Positions 34,807 through 46,179 are shown, counted from the first letter of the stretch. The stretch: DNA of 64,000 nt from Ctena decussata (GCA_963989385.1 OZ022500.1:107115842-107179841); one strand, 5' to 3'. The notes: a model not told the origin generated them from the letters alone. Numbers and translations are program-made.

Positions 34807-35356
34807 CGGTATGTAATTCGCATTGATACTGTCAAAGGTCCTTTTGCCAAGACGAAGGGTTAAATATACTGAAAGAAGTCTTTGCATGGACAGCCAAATG
34901 AATTCATTTTACTTTTTGAAGTTCTCAAGGTACTTTTTTCAGTGAAATCCAAGGCGCTCGGCAAATTATTATTATTGCTAATACCCCCATTCCACTGGAC
35001 GGCGCTTCCACTGCGCTCCGAAATTTTGGACAAAGCGCCATGAATCGTAGCAGAAGCGGCAGCAGCGCAGGAGAAGCTTCTAGGTCGCAGTGAAAGCGTA
35101 TCAGAAGCGGCATGATCGCCAAGTCACGGCGCTTGTTTTGACTCTGCTCAAAATTTACGTAGCGGAAGCGCCGTGGGCTCAAAGCGCAACGAAAGCGTAG
35201 TAAGAGCGTAGCTCGAAATTCATGAACGCAGCAGCAGCGGGAGCAACGCAGCACCAGCGCAGCGGGATCGTGCTGACAGCGCCGTGAGATTCGTCTGCGA
35301 CCAAGCTACGCTTCTGTCACGCTCTTTGCGCTCCCGTTGCGTTCTTGCCGCTTCCG

Positions 35357-35444
35357 CTGCGACTCTATTATTTATGAATAGCGCAACCACGACGCTTCCG
35401 CTGCGACTCTATTATTTATGAATAGCGCAACCACGACGCTTCCG
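35357..35444 (+). repeat. Exact 44-bp tandem duplication
   Basis: 35357-35400 and 35401-35444 are identical (CTGCGACTCTATTATTTATG...GACGCTTCCG). Perfect identity suggests a recent slip or an assembly effect. Confidence 0.9.
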
Positions 35445-36499
35445 CTGCGCTCTTGGCGCTTATCTGCGTTTCTTCTTTTATTGTGGCGATCTGGGCATGA
35501 AAACGCCGCGTTTCCACGACGTTTCATAACTCGATTCTCACGTTTCACTCAAGATGCAGGCTGCCCGGAGCAGGAGTTGGAATACCCTCTCCTGCGGTAC
35601 AGGCTGCGTGAAAATAGGCTCCTGACCAGGCCAGACCAGCATGAGCGTAGCTCCGGCACTTAGGTCGTAGCACGATCGTAAAGGCATCGTAATAAGCGTA
35701 GCTAAAGCGCAGCTTGAAATCCTTTGCCGCAGTGGCAGCGTATTAGAAGCGCCCTCGAAGTCCGTTAAGCGTGTCAGAAGCGCAGCTAAGTCGCGACAGC
35801 ATCGTGACTAGCGTGGCGAGATCGTATAGGAGATAACTGGAATCCCCGGAGTGACGTCATCGGATGATCACGTGGGTAGTTTGGTTGGCAAAAAGATAGT
35901 GACAGACAGTGGTCTTCTATGGGATTTTTGTTGAAAATTAATCGCTGATGTGCATAAAATGTAGTTTAGAAGGCTGCAAATAAATAGCAACCGATAAAAC
36001 CAGTGCAAAGTATTGTCTTAATCACCTGTCACGCGAAAAAAGAGAGTTATTTAATTATCTAAATTGATTTAATTACTCTGTCTGGACATACATTGACTCG
36101 CTCCGGTACCGGACTCTTTCTCTTAATAACTTTGACTGAAAAATAAAATAAATAAATGAAGTAGAAATAAAATAAATAGGAAGTTCTAACGATCAGTATT
36201 TTAACCTTTTCGATGGTCAAGGTGATTAGTAAATATTGTTTGGGTAATAGGAAATGAAAGACAATAATTTACAGAAAATTGTATCCAACGAGAACTAATG
36301 CAAAATTAATAAAAATATTTATCTGATTTAGGGACAAGAACATTTTAAAGATAAATAAGTAAATGAAATAATGTTCATGATTGCTATTCAAAAGAGGATG
36401 TTATAAAACGGTAAAGGATAATATATAAACATTTCTAACCTTCTCTGTTTTGAAATTACTATCTATTTAGTCTGAGCTCATGTCATCTAAACAACAAAT

Positions 36500-36505
<6 letters not shown>

Positions 36506-36556
<51 letters not shown>
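36506..36556. repeat. (CT)n microsatellite
   Basis: About 24 CT repeats after a short C-run, inside the centre of the 2.3-kb element. Confidence 0.95.
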
Positions 36557-36559
<3 letters not shown>

Positions 36560-37331
36560 TGTTTGCCAGTGATATTTTATGAAGGGACAAGCACATTAAT
36601 ATCATAATATCCTAATAGTCGAGTTTTATTTGAAATGAAAATTAGCCGCACCACCAAAACCAGAATATGAAATTGTCACTGTAGGGCGCCGGCGGTGTTC
36701 TTTGAAATATGTAAAGACATCCCTTATCAAAAGACCCGCTGATTACCGGATACATTCTTTTATCAACAATAAACAACCGGTTTAATTTTAGAAAATTTAC
36801 GCCAGATACAGACACAAATAGTTTTTATTAGAGTATCCATGATAAAACGAACATCTTAAGCACTTCATATGGAACCAATTTCAATTAATAATGAGACACA
36901 ATAGAACAATATTTCACACTAACATACCTACAGTTCTCAGCGTCATCATATATATATAAAATATGCATCATAATGCGCAAAATACAATTCATGATTAATT
37001 ACATATTTTAACATAACCAAGTACACATTCAATATAGCGCGACTGACTATCGACTTTTTGCCAACCAGCGTGGGAATCCCCTGGAAATCCTTATCGATGA
37101 CGTCACCGCGTTTTCTCCTATTAGAAGCGTACTGGCAGCGTACTGGAAGCGCACAAGTTCCAAGTTTTGGCAAATGCCTACTCTTCTGCGGCGATTTCGA
37201 AAATTTTAGAGAAGCGCCATGATCGCCAAGAGCGCAGTCAAAGCGTCATCCAGTGGAATGGGGGTATTAAAGGTATTAATTACGTACGTATTCATACAGC
37301 TGGCCATGATGATGACGCTGTCTTGCCAATT

Positions 37332-37472
37332 TAGGGGAGACCGGGGATAGTTGATGCACTTTTTAGACTTTTTGATATATCTCGTGCCTGGACTGCCCAC
37401 GATGACGTCATTATCGTTTTATTCCCACTGCATCAACTTGCCCCGTGCATCAACTATCCCCGGTCTCCCCTA
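37332..37472. mobile_element. Foldback MITE, 27-bp perfect TIRs, TA flanks
   Basis: TAGGGGAGACCGGGGATAGT...(37332-37358) is the exact complement of 37446-37472. If the outer TA is the target site, the element is GGGGAGACC...GGTCTCCCC with TA duplicated, as in Tc1/mariner-type MITEs. The 141-bp length leaves no coding capacity. Confidence 0.75.
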
Positions 37473-39043
37473 TATTTGATCTGTGTTTTATTTTTCTTCT
37501 GCGAATGCCTTTTTTTCAAAAGCGTAATTAAACAAGTGACGAGTCTTGAGTTCGTATAGTTCTGATTTTCATTTTGACTCTCACGCACTCGCCCGTTTCG
37601 ACATATTTCGATTTTATCTCCGGCGTTAAACAAAGTTTCGGCGAAATATTTGTAAGGACATTCTTGTCAACACTTACAGGTCAAAGCCACATATATTAAT
37701 GGATTCTTTTGTGTAGTAAAGATACTGAAAACTGGAGTTAAAACTGGAAAACAATGCATGTTTAGCAAGACAATGGCCGGACCGTACGTGTTTTCAGACC
37801 AATAGTGAAAAACGATTAGGACAATATATAAAAATATAAATATGTCGATTCCTCTTTCTATATTAAGGAATCTCTGTTAATGAATGCCAAAGACAAATAA
37901 ACTGTTAGATTTGTTTATTTCATGACTGATTAGCATATTTAGCCAGTTCCGGTGGATAAATATTTTGCTTTCGCGGAATTATATATTTCCAAGGTACCCA
38001 GTGGCATTCTCGCCAAACCCATTTGTTTTTGTGTGTTTTTTCGAGGTGAATTTAAAGTAAAAGACCATTTGGTGCTATTGTTCGCAAATGATGTATCCTT
38101 TGATCACTGAAATAAGTTTTACCACTGAATGATTTTTCTTGAGTATATCTATAGAGCTATCTATAATTTGTTAATTCGAATAGTCGTGATATGAAACAGC
38201 AGGGTTTTTTTACCTGGTAAGTAATAACCAAACAGTCTACCATTTCGGAGCCCGAGGTGGTCTCGCCGTAAATCATCCATATTGCAGATTTTACTTCATT
38301 TTCTTCCTTTGAGATCAGAATATATATTCTATGAAATCTTAATCAGTCTTTGGATCGACTGCCCAATTAAAATTCAGAAATTTCAGTATGATTTTCTCTG
38401 GTTTTGTCATATTATCAGGGTCACTGATGAGGCTTTATTAGCCGAAACTACGTAGCCTGGCCCATGTTCCTTCTCTGCTCAAGGAACTCTTTAAGATATC
38501 AATTTTACATTCACGGTATGGCAAATAATATACTGACGCGCCGAAACTGAAATAGTCCGCCGGAATAGGCTAAAAGACCACGTTAGGTTTTCTGTAACTG
38601 GGACTCTTAAATATGTTCTGCACTAAAACAACATGTCTTAGAGAAGAGGTTTTCAGACGTTTTCTGGTATAGAGAAATTAAAGAATAAATGATAACTTGT
38701 AGTGTACCACACGATCGATTAAAAGTGCGTCGAAACCGGTCAAATGACTGTATAAGTAGCCGGCACAATGAGTAAATCTGTGGGCCTTTTTTGAAGGTTT
38801 TCGTTGCCCAGAGTAGCAAACAAAAAGTCAAACAAGTTGTCCCCCTCTGAAAAAAAATGACAGAAAATCATGAATGTATATCCATACATCTAAAGAAGAG
38901 CCACAAAATCAAAATTTATGATAATTATTACTGTATAATGATTTAACTTTATTTCATTGGGAAAGCATATTTGGCGCATTTGTGAAGTTTCATTATGAAC
39001 AAGTATTGTATTTCTTCGGTTATAAGGCGGAGTGTTTTACCTT
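37473..39043. other. Unassigned non-coding stretch
   Basis: AT-rich; no exon, RNA or repeat end is supported in this 1.5 kb. Confidence 0.4.
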
Positions 39044-39110
39044 CCAAAACAATCGAAATGAATCTAGATCCGTCTTATAAGACGGATCTAGATTTTTCGT
39101 TTGTTTGAGA
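39044..39110. repeat. Palindromic element centred on a 34-bp perfect palindrome
   Basis: 39061-39094 is a perfect palindrome (half AATCTAGATCCGTCTTA). The flanks CCTTCCAAAACAATCG and CGTTTGTTTGAGAAGG extend it imperfectly. Diverged relatives are at 61128-61163 and a half-site is near 21485-21500. Confidence 0.7.
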
Positions 39111-39432
39111 AGGGAAACTTCCATCTCAAAACAGAATTTCATAGGACAAAATCAGATATTTTGCGTCATTCTAGAAATGGAAAAAAAAACAACGTTTTAT
39201 AGCCGAATAAAAACAACAACAATGGAAATCATAACAGAACCCGGAACATCTCGCGAGAAACGTTAATTGTTCATCTTAAACATATGCCATTGATATTTTC
39301 GAGTATTTGGATGTAATGCAAATTAACCGAGCCCCAGATATAAGCGGGAGCTTTGAATATTATTGTTATATCTCCATAGAAACATATTGTAACCAGGCAC
39401 AACAAAAGTTTAGAATGAGAAACAAGAAAATT

Positions 39433-39488
39433 TGCGACCCCTGGATTGGTAGTCCTGCGCCTTATCCACTACATCCCGGCCGCTCCTA
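39433..39488 (-). mobile_element. tRNA-like SINE head, truncated
   Basis: On the minus strand: TAGGAGCGGCCGGGATGTAG, then TGGATAAGGCGC and GACTACCAATCCAGGGGTCG. The same tRNA-derived head occurs at 51235-51289, where a full SINE is visible. It is interrupted at its 5' end by the plus-strand SINE. Confidence 0.5.
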
Positions 39489-39765
39489 AGCCGGGCCGGG
39501 TAGCGCAATCGGTTGGGCACCTGACTCGTAAGTCAGAGGTCCTGGGTTCGAATCCCGGTCTGGCCACATACTTTCGTTTCTCCTTCCGCTGATTCAAGAA
39601 GGGCAGTTGTCAGTTACTGGCGAAAGTATGTGCACTTAGTACTGGTTAACCGCTTAGGAGGTCTAAGCCTGCCAAGGAATAGTGTGGTTAGGTTAACTGA
39701 CCGTCCCGACATGACCTTAGTTGTTTACCGTGGACGTTAAGCATCAAATCAACCAACCAAAAAAC
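39489..39765 (+). mobile_element. tRNA-derived SINE with 14-bp target duplication
   Basis: The tRNA-Thr(CGT)-like head has an A-box-like TAGCGCAATCGG and a B-box GGTTCGAATCC (39493-39567). It is followed by a body of about 190 bp ending GTTAAGCATCAAATCAACC-AACCAAAAAA. CCCGGCCGCTCCTA is present exactly at 39475-39488 and 39766-39779. The anticodon-arm loop is one base short and the element has a body and A-tail, so it is a SINE rather than a functional tRNA gene. It inserted into the 5' end of another SINE head. Confidence 0.8.
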
Positions 39766-39828
39766 CCCGGCCGCTCCTATGCGGAACCGAGCTGGGGTCA
39801 CAGTACAGTAAATTCTATATATATAGTA

Positions 39829-40149
39829 CACTGTAAAAAAAATCCGTAGATTTTACGGTAAAATAACTGGCAACCAGCTGCCAGTCCTTTTACCGTAATT
39901 TTTACGGGCGCCCGTAAATATTGTAGGAATTATCAAGCAGATTTGGACAGAATAGAACAAATGTCGCTTTTGTCAGATAGCCCTTCAACAATATAAAGTT
40001 GTTTTCGAGTGCAGCCAGTTAACATAAAACTCCCATTTCGTGATTTCAAAAAATGTCTTACAGGCAAACACCCGTAAAAATAACGGTAAAAGGACTGGCA
40101 GCTGGTTTCCAGTCATTCTACCGTAAAATCTACAGTTTTTTTTACAGTG
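39829..40149. mobile_element. 321-bp MITE, CACTGTAAAA tips, TA flanks
   Basis: The left end CACTGTAAAAAAAATCCGTA and right end ...TTTTTTTACAGTG are inverted repeats that continue inward over CCGTAAAA and CTGGCAACCAGC words. TA lies on both sides (39827-39828 and 40150-40151). A second copy lies at 43781-44103. No coding capacity. Confidence 0.75.
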
Positions 40150-40154
40150 TAAAT

Positions 40155-40235
40155 GCCCAGCAGGCACACAATGTCAAGACGTTGAATCAAGGTAAAGGTT
40201 GATTCGGTGTCGATTCAACGTTGTGTGCCCAGTGG
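40155..40235. repeat. Foldback MITE, CCCAGCAGGCACA family
   Basis: CCCAGCAGGCACACAATGTC and GTTGTGTGCCCAGTGG form the ends, with GTTGAATC / GATTCAAC inside. Same tips as 9341 and 47204. It abuts the right end of the 321-bp MITE. Confidence 0.6.
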
Positions 40236-40774
40236 TAAGTCACTTCCGCTGGTCTTGCTGATGCGGCAAAATTTCATATGTCGCCCACGTTTGGGAATAT
40301 AAGTACAAACTTTATGTATTTTTATGTAGCTTTACGTACAAATGAACCGTTTTAAGAAAACTATCGATTTGTCTTCCTGTTTGCAGAAAGTATATTGCCT
40401 CTGCGTGATGTCATTGGAGAAATTCTTGGTAATTCGAAATCTTTTCTCACACAGTAAATTCGAGCTTCTGTGTCCTTTGAGGCTTTATCAGAAATAACTC
40501 GGCGACAAATATAGCAAAATGTCTCCAGAATTGGAAACAAATAAAGCAGAAATACACTAGTATATAAATGAAGATCAGTTCATCTCTCTGCTATTAAAAG
40601 ATCCATTTGTGCTATTAAGAGTTTCACTGGTGCTAAAACTGTACCGTCAGACATAAATAATAATAATAGTAACAAAAAAGTTTAATATACAAAAATATCT
40701 TGTGCACATTTAGCATTTTTGGATGTTTGTAGCTAAACCTTTCGATATTATCCAAAATAAGAATAGTCTAGTCT
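40236..40774. other. Unassigned non-coding stretch
   Basis: Nothing recognisable is visible in these roughly 540 bases. Confidence 0.35.
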
Positions 40775-42790
40775 GTCTCCTAACCTTATGAGATCGTTGC
40801 GTCATCACCGATGGCTGGAACAATTCCTTTCCGCCTAGTCCTGTCTTCAGCTGCCCAGAGTGTGCTAGTAACGTCCATCCCTGTCAACTCATTAACATTG
40901 CCTTCCAATCTCTTATTCTGTCTATCTCTCCTTTTTTTCCTTCCATTTTGCCCTGCAGAATCGTATTTGCTAAGCCAGAAGACCCTAAGACCTGGCCAAA
41001 CCACCTCAGTTTCTGTTTCTTGACCAAAGTCAGGAGTTCTCGTCATATTCTCCAACCTCGTTACTGACGTGGTCTTTGCACGAGATGTTCAGTAACCGTT
41101 GTAGCAGCTCGCATCAAAGGCCTGCGTTCTTTGCTCCAGCTCTGAAGCAAAATCCCCGACTCTGAGTACTATGAAAAATGATGGATATAACAAGAGAGCA
41201 CACCAGTCTTTCATCCAAGAGTCATTACTGGTATGTTAGCTTCAGCTTTATCAGAGCTGCAGCGGCCAATTCTGCGATTCACGGAATTAGCCGAGCGTTG
41301 TTCCGATTGCTGCAAGGGTTAGAGAAACTCCGGTTCTGAGCCAACATCTGAGACAATTGCTGCAAGGTTTTTGAAGCTTGTAACCGTTCTCAGCTTCTGG
41401 TCTGTTACCTTGGTCTCTCTCTGGATGTCATCAGCGCTGTTTGTCATTAGCTTAGTCTTTTCAGCACTTATCTACACCTTATACATTGTATAGGTGTGTC
41501 GACACTTTCAACTAGGGTTTCTAGGTACTGCTCTTCCTCGGCAGAAGTCTCAATGTTATCGGCAAAACGCAGATAGGCAATAGTTCTACCGACTATGCTA
41601 ACTTCTCACCGTGTTCTTCCAGAGCATCAGGCATACTCCTTCCGAGAAAACTGTTGAAGAGGATGGGTGAGATAAGGCATCCTTACCTAACTCTAACTGT
41701 TGTTTTGAACTATACTCAGCGTCAATGAAAACGCACCAGTCTTATGATGCCATTTAAATTTTTCAAATTCATGATAATACTATATCTACATCATATATTT
41801 ATTATTTTGAGCTATGTTATTACGTCAATGACACAATTTAACCAAAACGTACGCTCTGAGCGTATGACGTTACGTAAGCTCTGAAATCGAGAAGGCTGGC
41901 AAACCAGTATGAATTTCAATTTGTAGAAGTTCTTTGTTGGTGGCATTCGATAGAGAATAGATAGCCTTACACATCGCCATAGAAAAGAAATCCAGAAAGC
42001 CGCATGCAATAAACTGAATTAGAGTCGACCGTCACTTAAATGTCATATTCATTTAACAACGGACATACGAAAGGAACTGAATATAAAACCATTACCTTTT
42101 GCAACCGAAAATGTTGAAATGGGTTGTAGAAAACGAATTACAGACATTTCGCGAGACAATCCAGCCCGGGGATGGCGTTACATGTATAACGTCACCTTTA
42201 TTTGCCTAATTACGTCATAATTGGATAGGTAAAGCTGGTTGTATGTCAACAGACTTTTTCAAAGAACGATATGTACTGATTTCTGGCAGACCGCGGATGG
42301 ATGTATTACGCTTTATGTATGTGGTTTGACGGGAACAGTTTTTAAAAGCGCCACTGTTGACGTTACGTTTGAAAGCGCCAGCTGGTATAAAAAAGTTTAT
42401 TTTGTATACATCTTATCTCAATGCCAAAATATAAAGTTTTATTGAACTGTCTGTTGCATGCATCAAATATTAAATGAACCGAATATGCCATAAGTTTTGA
42501 ACTGGTGCGTTTTTATTGACGCTGGGTATATTTTCCGCTGCTGTCATTCATCTAAACTGCACTCTTATAGCCTTGTCACAGAGGTGCTAAATAGCGCGAA
42601 CTAGTATTGCATTGGTATTATACTTCCGCATAATAGCCCATATGTTTGCATGTCATACCGTGTCATATGCTTTTTTAGTCATGGTGCAGATTTTGCTATG
42701 TCGAAGGAACTTTTCCCACATGAGAACATCTGTTTTGTGGTGCTCTTTTCCGGCGCCGAGCCCAACCTGCTCCTCAGCGATTGACAGGGG
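40775..42790 (-). pseudogene. RTE-like LINE relic, interrupted by a DNA transposon
   Basis: On the minus strand the RT part (LSIAEEQVGLGAGKEHHK, MWEKFLRHSKI, KKAYDTVWHA-like; 42620-42790) continues through NIWAIMRKYN. It is broken at 42529 by an 818-bp TIR element and resumes at 41711 with QGCL-like text. It ends with a degraded GKKRRDRQNKRLEGNVNELT (about 40850-40920). Order and strand fit one LINE copy. Multiple stops make it non-functional. Confidence 0.7.
41712..42529. mobile_element. 818-bp Tc1/mariner-type TIR element
   Basis: The ends ATACTCAGCGTCAATGAAAA and TTTTTATTGACGCTGGGTAT belong to 29-bp inverted repeats with two mismatches; TA lies outside each end. No transposase was recognised in the interior, so it is non-autonomous. 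A half-copy with a related tip (TATACTCAGCAAAAATAAAA) is at 43161-43256. Confidence 0.75.
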
Positions 42791-43160
42791 GGGGGGGGTC
42801 ACTTCCATTATAAAGCAGGGTAAATATGTGCCGCTGGAGGCAAATTCATGGCCTGTTCTAAGCACTGTTTCTGCAGTATACATGAATAGGGTCCAAATTT
42901 GATACAAAATACATGAATAAGTATATATTTTGGCAGAGTTCCAGCGGCCACATCTGTACCCCCCCCCCCCCCCCCCCCGTGCAGCGATTATCTCTTCAGT
43001 CAGAATAAGATTCAAAGAAAATAATTGTGTGCGAAGTTTTGAAATCACGATTCTAAGGATTATGCTAGCATTAAGGAGAACGTGTATAATTTCAGAGGAA
43101 GCAACTCTATCATTTTTGCCTCCCTTCTCCATGGGAATAAGTCACAACTGTGTCGCGATA
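42791..43160. other. Spacer bounded by G-run and C-run
   Basis: A poly(G) tract at 42787-42797 and a poly(C) tract at 42960-42978 face each other. Overlapping open frames here translate low-complexity sequence and are not supported as genes. Confidence 0.4.
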
Positions 43161-43256
43161 TATACTCAGCAAAAATAAAAACTTGACGGTTGAAAGTTTG
43201 ACCATGTTTTTCGAACTCCGACATCTTTGGAAACCTCTGACTCACACCAATAATTT
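43161..43256 (+). mobile_element. Half of a mariner-type MITE
   Basis: TATACTCAGCAAAAATAAAA is the typical tip. The right half is replaced by the 236-bp foldback that begins at 43257. Confidence 0.45.
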
Positions 43257-43492
43257 GAGCCGCGACGCGAGAAAACCAACAATGTGGTTGTGCGCCCAGC
43301 GCAGACTCAGATCAGCCTGGACATCCGCCCAGTCTGATCAGAGTCTTCCCTAAGCGCTTAAAGGGTAGCTAAGGGTCTGCGCTACCTCCATGCGGACAGC
43401 GAAGACTCTGATCAGACTGGGCGGATGCCCAGGCTGATCCGAGTCTGCGCTGGGCGCACAACCACATTGTTGGTTTTCTCGCGTCGCGGCTC
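43257..43492. mobile_element. 236-bp foldback MITE, copy 2 (TSD ATTT)
   Basis: GAGCCGCGACGCGAGAAAAC to GTTTTCTCGCGTCGCGGCTC. ATTT precedes (43253-43256) and follows (43493-43496). Same length as copy 1. Confidence 0.85.
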
Positions 43493-43780
43493 ATTTGTGA
43501 TTTGAAATTGATCAAATATTCTTTCCTTTTAGTTCTGGTAAAGAACTAGAGCACTTGACTGTTTGGCAACGCTAAAACTTGTTCTTAAGAGGACAGGGGT
43601 AAATTTTCAACGAATTTTGACTTTATAGGACATGTATAAATTCTATCTTAAAATCACTACTGTATAACAAGTGAAAATGTTAACATAATATTTACCGGTA
43701 TTTCAACCATGACGTTGACGTCTGATTTAAAATTCATATAGCGTTAATAGCCGTACTGCAAGTCAAGGGTCTGTAATCTG
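43493..43780. other. Unassigned spacer
   Basis: No features supported. Confidence 0.35.
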
Positions 43781-44103
43781 CACTGCAAAAATAAACGGTA
43801 GATTTTACGGTAAAATAACTGGCAACCAGCTGCCAGTCATTTTTCCGTTATTTTTACGGGCGCCGGTAAAAATTGCAGGAATCATCAAGCAGAGTGGGAC
43901 AGAAAAGAGCAGATGTCGTTTTGGTTAAATAGCCCCTCGACAATACAAAGTTAATTTCGAGTGCGCCAAGTTAACATAAAACTTCCATTTCGTGATTTCC
44001 AACAATGTCTTACAGGCAAAAACCCGTAAAAATAACGGGAAAAGGCCTGGCAGCCGGTTTCCAGTTATTCTATCGTAAAATCTACAGTATTTTTTTTACA
44101 GTG
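43781..44103. mobile_element. 323-bp MITE, CACTGYAAAA tips, copy 2
   Basis: CACTGCAAAAATAAACGGTA to TATTTTTTTTACAGTG. The interior is collinear with 39829-40149, including CTGGCAACCAGCTGCCAGT and 'ttacaggcaaaaacccgt'. TG lies on both sides instead of TA. Confidence 0.75.
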
Positions 44104-45420
44104 TGTGTTTGGGCGTTTTTATGCAACGATTCATCAGAAAACAGTTTCGGAGATTAAAAAAGTTATCTAGCAACTGCAAATCGTCCTACGTATTTGGCAA
44201 CGTAAACAGTGCACAGAATCGCGTTATCAGTAGTCGTCTAATTTTCAGAGAAGAATGACATTATGATAGAAATGCAGATTATGAAGGAATCAGTGTAGAG
44301 TGTCTTCGTAGCGATTAGCTAGCAAAGCTACTAATCCACAACGACGCACGTGCAAACATGCAAAAACATGTAAATAGAGCATTCTTTGGAGTTTACAAGT
44401 TCAGTCGAGTGGAAAATAAGTGCACATGCATGATGCACATATTCAACAGCAATATACTGACAGATATCATTTGTCAGATTTCTCCAAACCCAAGAAATGA
44501 CAAAAAAAAAAAAAAAAAAAAAAAAAGTCAAGTTTCTTGTTTTGTTAAGTATGTTTTATTCTCGCAACCGCAGATGGATAAAGCTTTCACGAATATTTGT
44601 GGGTCCAGTTGTTCCAAACTAGCGACGTTGCACTAAGCGAGACGTCAAAACTTTCAGACTTATTGTAGGCCTATGCAAAAACACTGCCATTTAAAAAAAA
44701 AAGAATAGGCAGAACTTTCGCAGTCAGCACCTGCCAAACTATCTCTGATGAACAGTATTAAGGTGGGTGGGTGTACTTTCAGATGAAACAACTCTCTCTC
44801 TTGTCTCTCTTCTCAGTGGGGTCAACTCTTAAAGGAAAGCATTTGCTCCTCTAGGAGCAGATTCTTTCATTTATAGGTAGACCTAATTTTGAAGAGCTAT
44901 AATATCATCCAAGGAAGCAAGAGGAACTTGTGCAGGATAATGTTACATTATTTTTGGAAAGGAGAAAGGGGACGTTCATCAGAGCAGAGACGTTTATTAG
45001 GATTAATACGGTGTATAACTTATAGAGAGAGAGGCATAAGCAGACAACAGCGACATCGAATCACATATAGTGCAAGCATTAAGGTGACTGGATATACCTC
45101 CACGTTTTTCTGCCACTTTCTCAAAACACGATAGATTTGCCTTTTGTGGCCAAACTGTTCAAGAAATATAATCCCATCCAGTAAGAAGTGAAATTTGACA
45201 AGTATAATGTCCCCTTTACAGATTTTCGCCATATAGGCCCTATAGAGACGGAAAAAGCAGAATTTGTGAACAGTGTAGATCCTGATAAGGCGGCTCATAA
45301 TGAGTCGCCTCATCTAGATCTACATTGTTTGCCCTCTAGTTTTGAAATATCTTGGACAAGACATGTTTTGAAATGTTGCAGACGTAAATTTTGTCGTCTG
45401 CTTTTTGGCGCTTAAAGAGT
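44104..45420. other. Non-coding stretch with MITE relics
   Basis: A poly(A) run lies at 44502-44526. A decayed copy of the TCCTAATAAACGCCC family is at about 44800-45010 ('actcttaaaggaaa', 'gtttattaggattaatacgg'). From about 45240 a block ('gataaggcggctcat...gtcgtctgctttttggcgcttaaagagtta') recurs near 59720-59830 and, weakly, 47580-47870. No gene recognised. Confidence 0.45.
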
Positions 45421-46168
45421 TAAACTCATGTATCATCGCTGTGCGGCAATGCATGTGCAAATTACATAACATTGCTTAGATTATATTGAACGAATATTGA
45501 TGTTTATCGGATTACCGCGTTTGTGACACGGTGTCTAATCGGGGTCTTCTTTTCTCTTGGTCTTTCTTATTTTTCCAAACTTTTTAATGGCTGAAACTAG
45601 GGTGTTTCTAAAATCAAGATTTGAAACCTGTTTCTGTTTCAGATAAAAAAAAAAAGCGCCCCGGTCAGATTGTTTTCCGTAAATGTCAGGATTTTTTTAA
45701 GTAGAACGTGGCATTTTGATTGAAGTGAGTGAGATGGGCGCCAGTCCTCTTTCTTTCTTTCGTATTTCCCTCTGTGCATAGGTCCAGTACAGTGATAAAA
45801 TGGCGCGAAATCATTCATAAAGCGCCCCCTGTCGCTTACTATGCGAGGCCGCTCTCTTTACTACGACGCAATTTCATTCTCACGAGTTTGTTTTGTTGAT
45901 AGTTTATGCAATGCTAAGCGCCTATCCCCACGATGTAACAAGTGTTTTGATTGGGCGTCTCGGCAAGCGCGGTTACGTATTACTCAAAGTTCACACCGCC
46001 CATTTACTAATGCAATACACAATTTAGCAATTTCTTTGTCCTAAATTTTAATCATCTTTACATTTAAAGCTAGTCTCCAATGGTTACTTTCCTTAGCTTC
46101 CAGATTCAATATTCTTATATCCTCTGAAACGCTGAAACACTATTGGAGACATCAGCTATTTCAGTACT
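45421..46168. other. Possible promoter-proximal region, unassigned
   Basis: Less repetitive than its surroundings, with several CpG-containing words (ATGGCGCGAAATC, AAAGCGCCCCCTGTCGC, TGCGAGGCCGC) at 45795-45860. It precedes the MARE, TATA and mini-exon below. Regulatory status is inference only. Confidence 0.3.
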
Positions 46169-46179
46169 TGCTGACTCAT
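46169..46179 (+). promoter_or_regulatory. NF-E2/MARE-like site TGCTGACTCAT
   Basis: Exact match to the NF-E2 consensus (T/C)GCTGA(G/C)TCA(T/C), bound by heterodimers of small Maf with CNC proteins. It lies about 125 bp upstream of a TATA box and 220 bp upstream of the candidate first exon. In vertebrates mafG is activated through such an element; the same use here is inference. Confidence 0.45.

Larger units (their letters stand above)
34979..37269. mobile_element. 2.3-kb TIR element with GCGCTTCC-word array
   Basis: The tips TAATACCCCCATTCCACTGG (34979) and CCAGTGGAATGGGGGTATTA (ending 37269) are exact complements, and similarity continues about 40 bp inward. Both arms are packed with variants of GCGCTTCCGCTGCG / AGCGGAAGCG. 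An inner inverted pair (GGTGACGTCATCG and TTGGTTGGCAAAAAG) brings the arms to about 35905 and 37035. The 1.1-kb centre has no recognised ORF. By structure it is a non-autonomous DNA transposon or foldback element. Confidence 0.75.

Noticed and set aside
39493..39567. tRNA-Thr (CGT) gene
   Set aside because: A and B boxes are good, but the anticodon loop is one base short and the sequence continues as a SINE body with A-tail and target duplication.
42653..43132. 159-codon open frame on the minus strand
   Set aside because: It fuses an RTE relic with a poly(C)-derived glycine run and unrelated sequence; only the LINE portion is meaningful.
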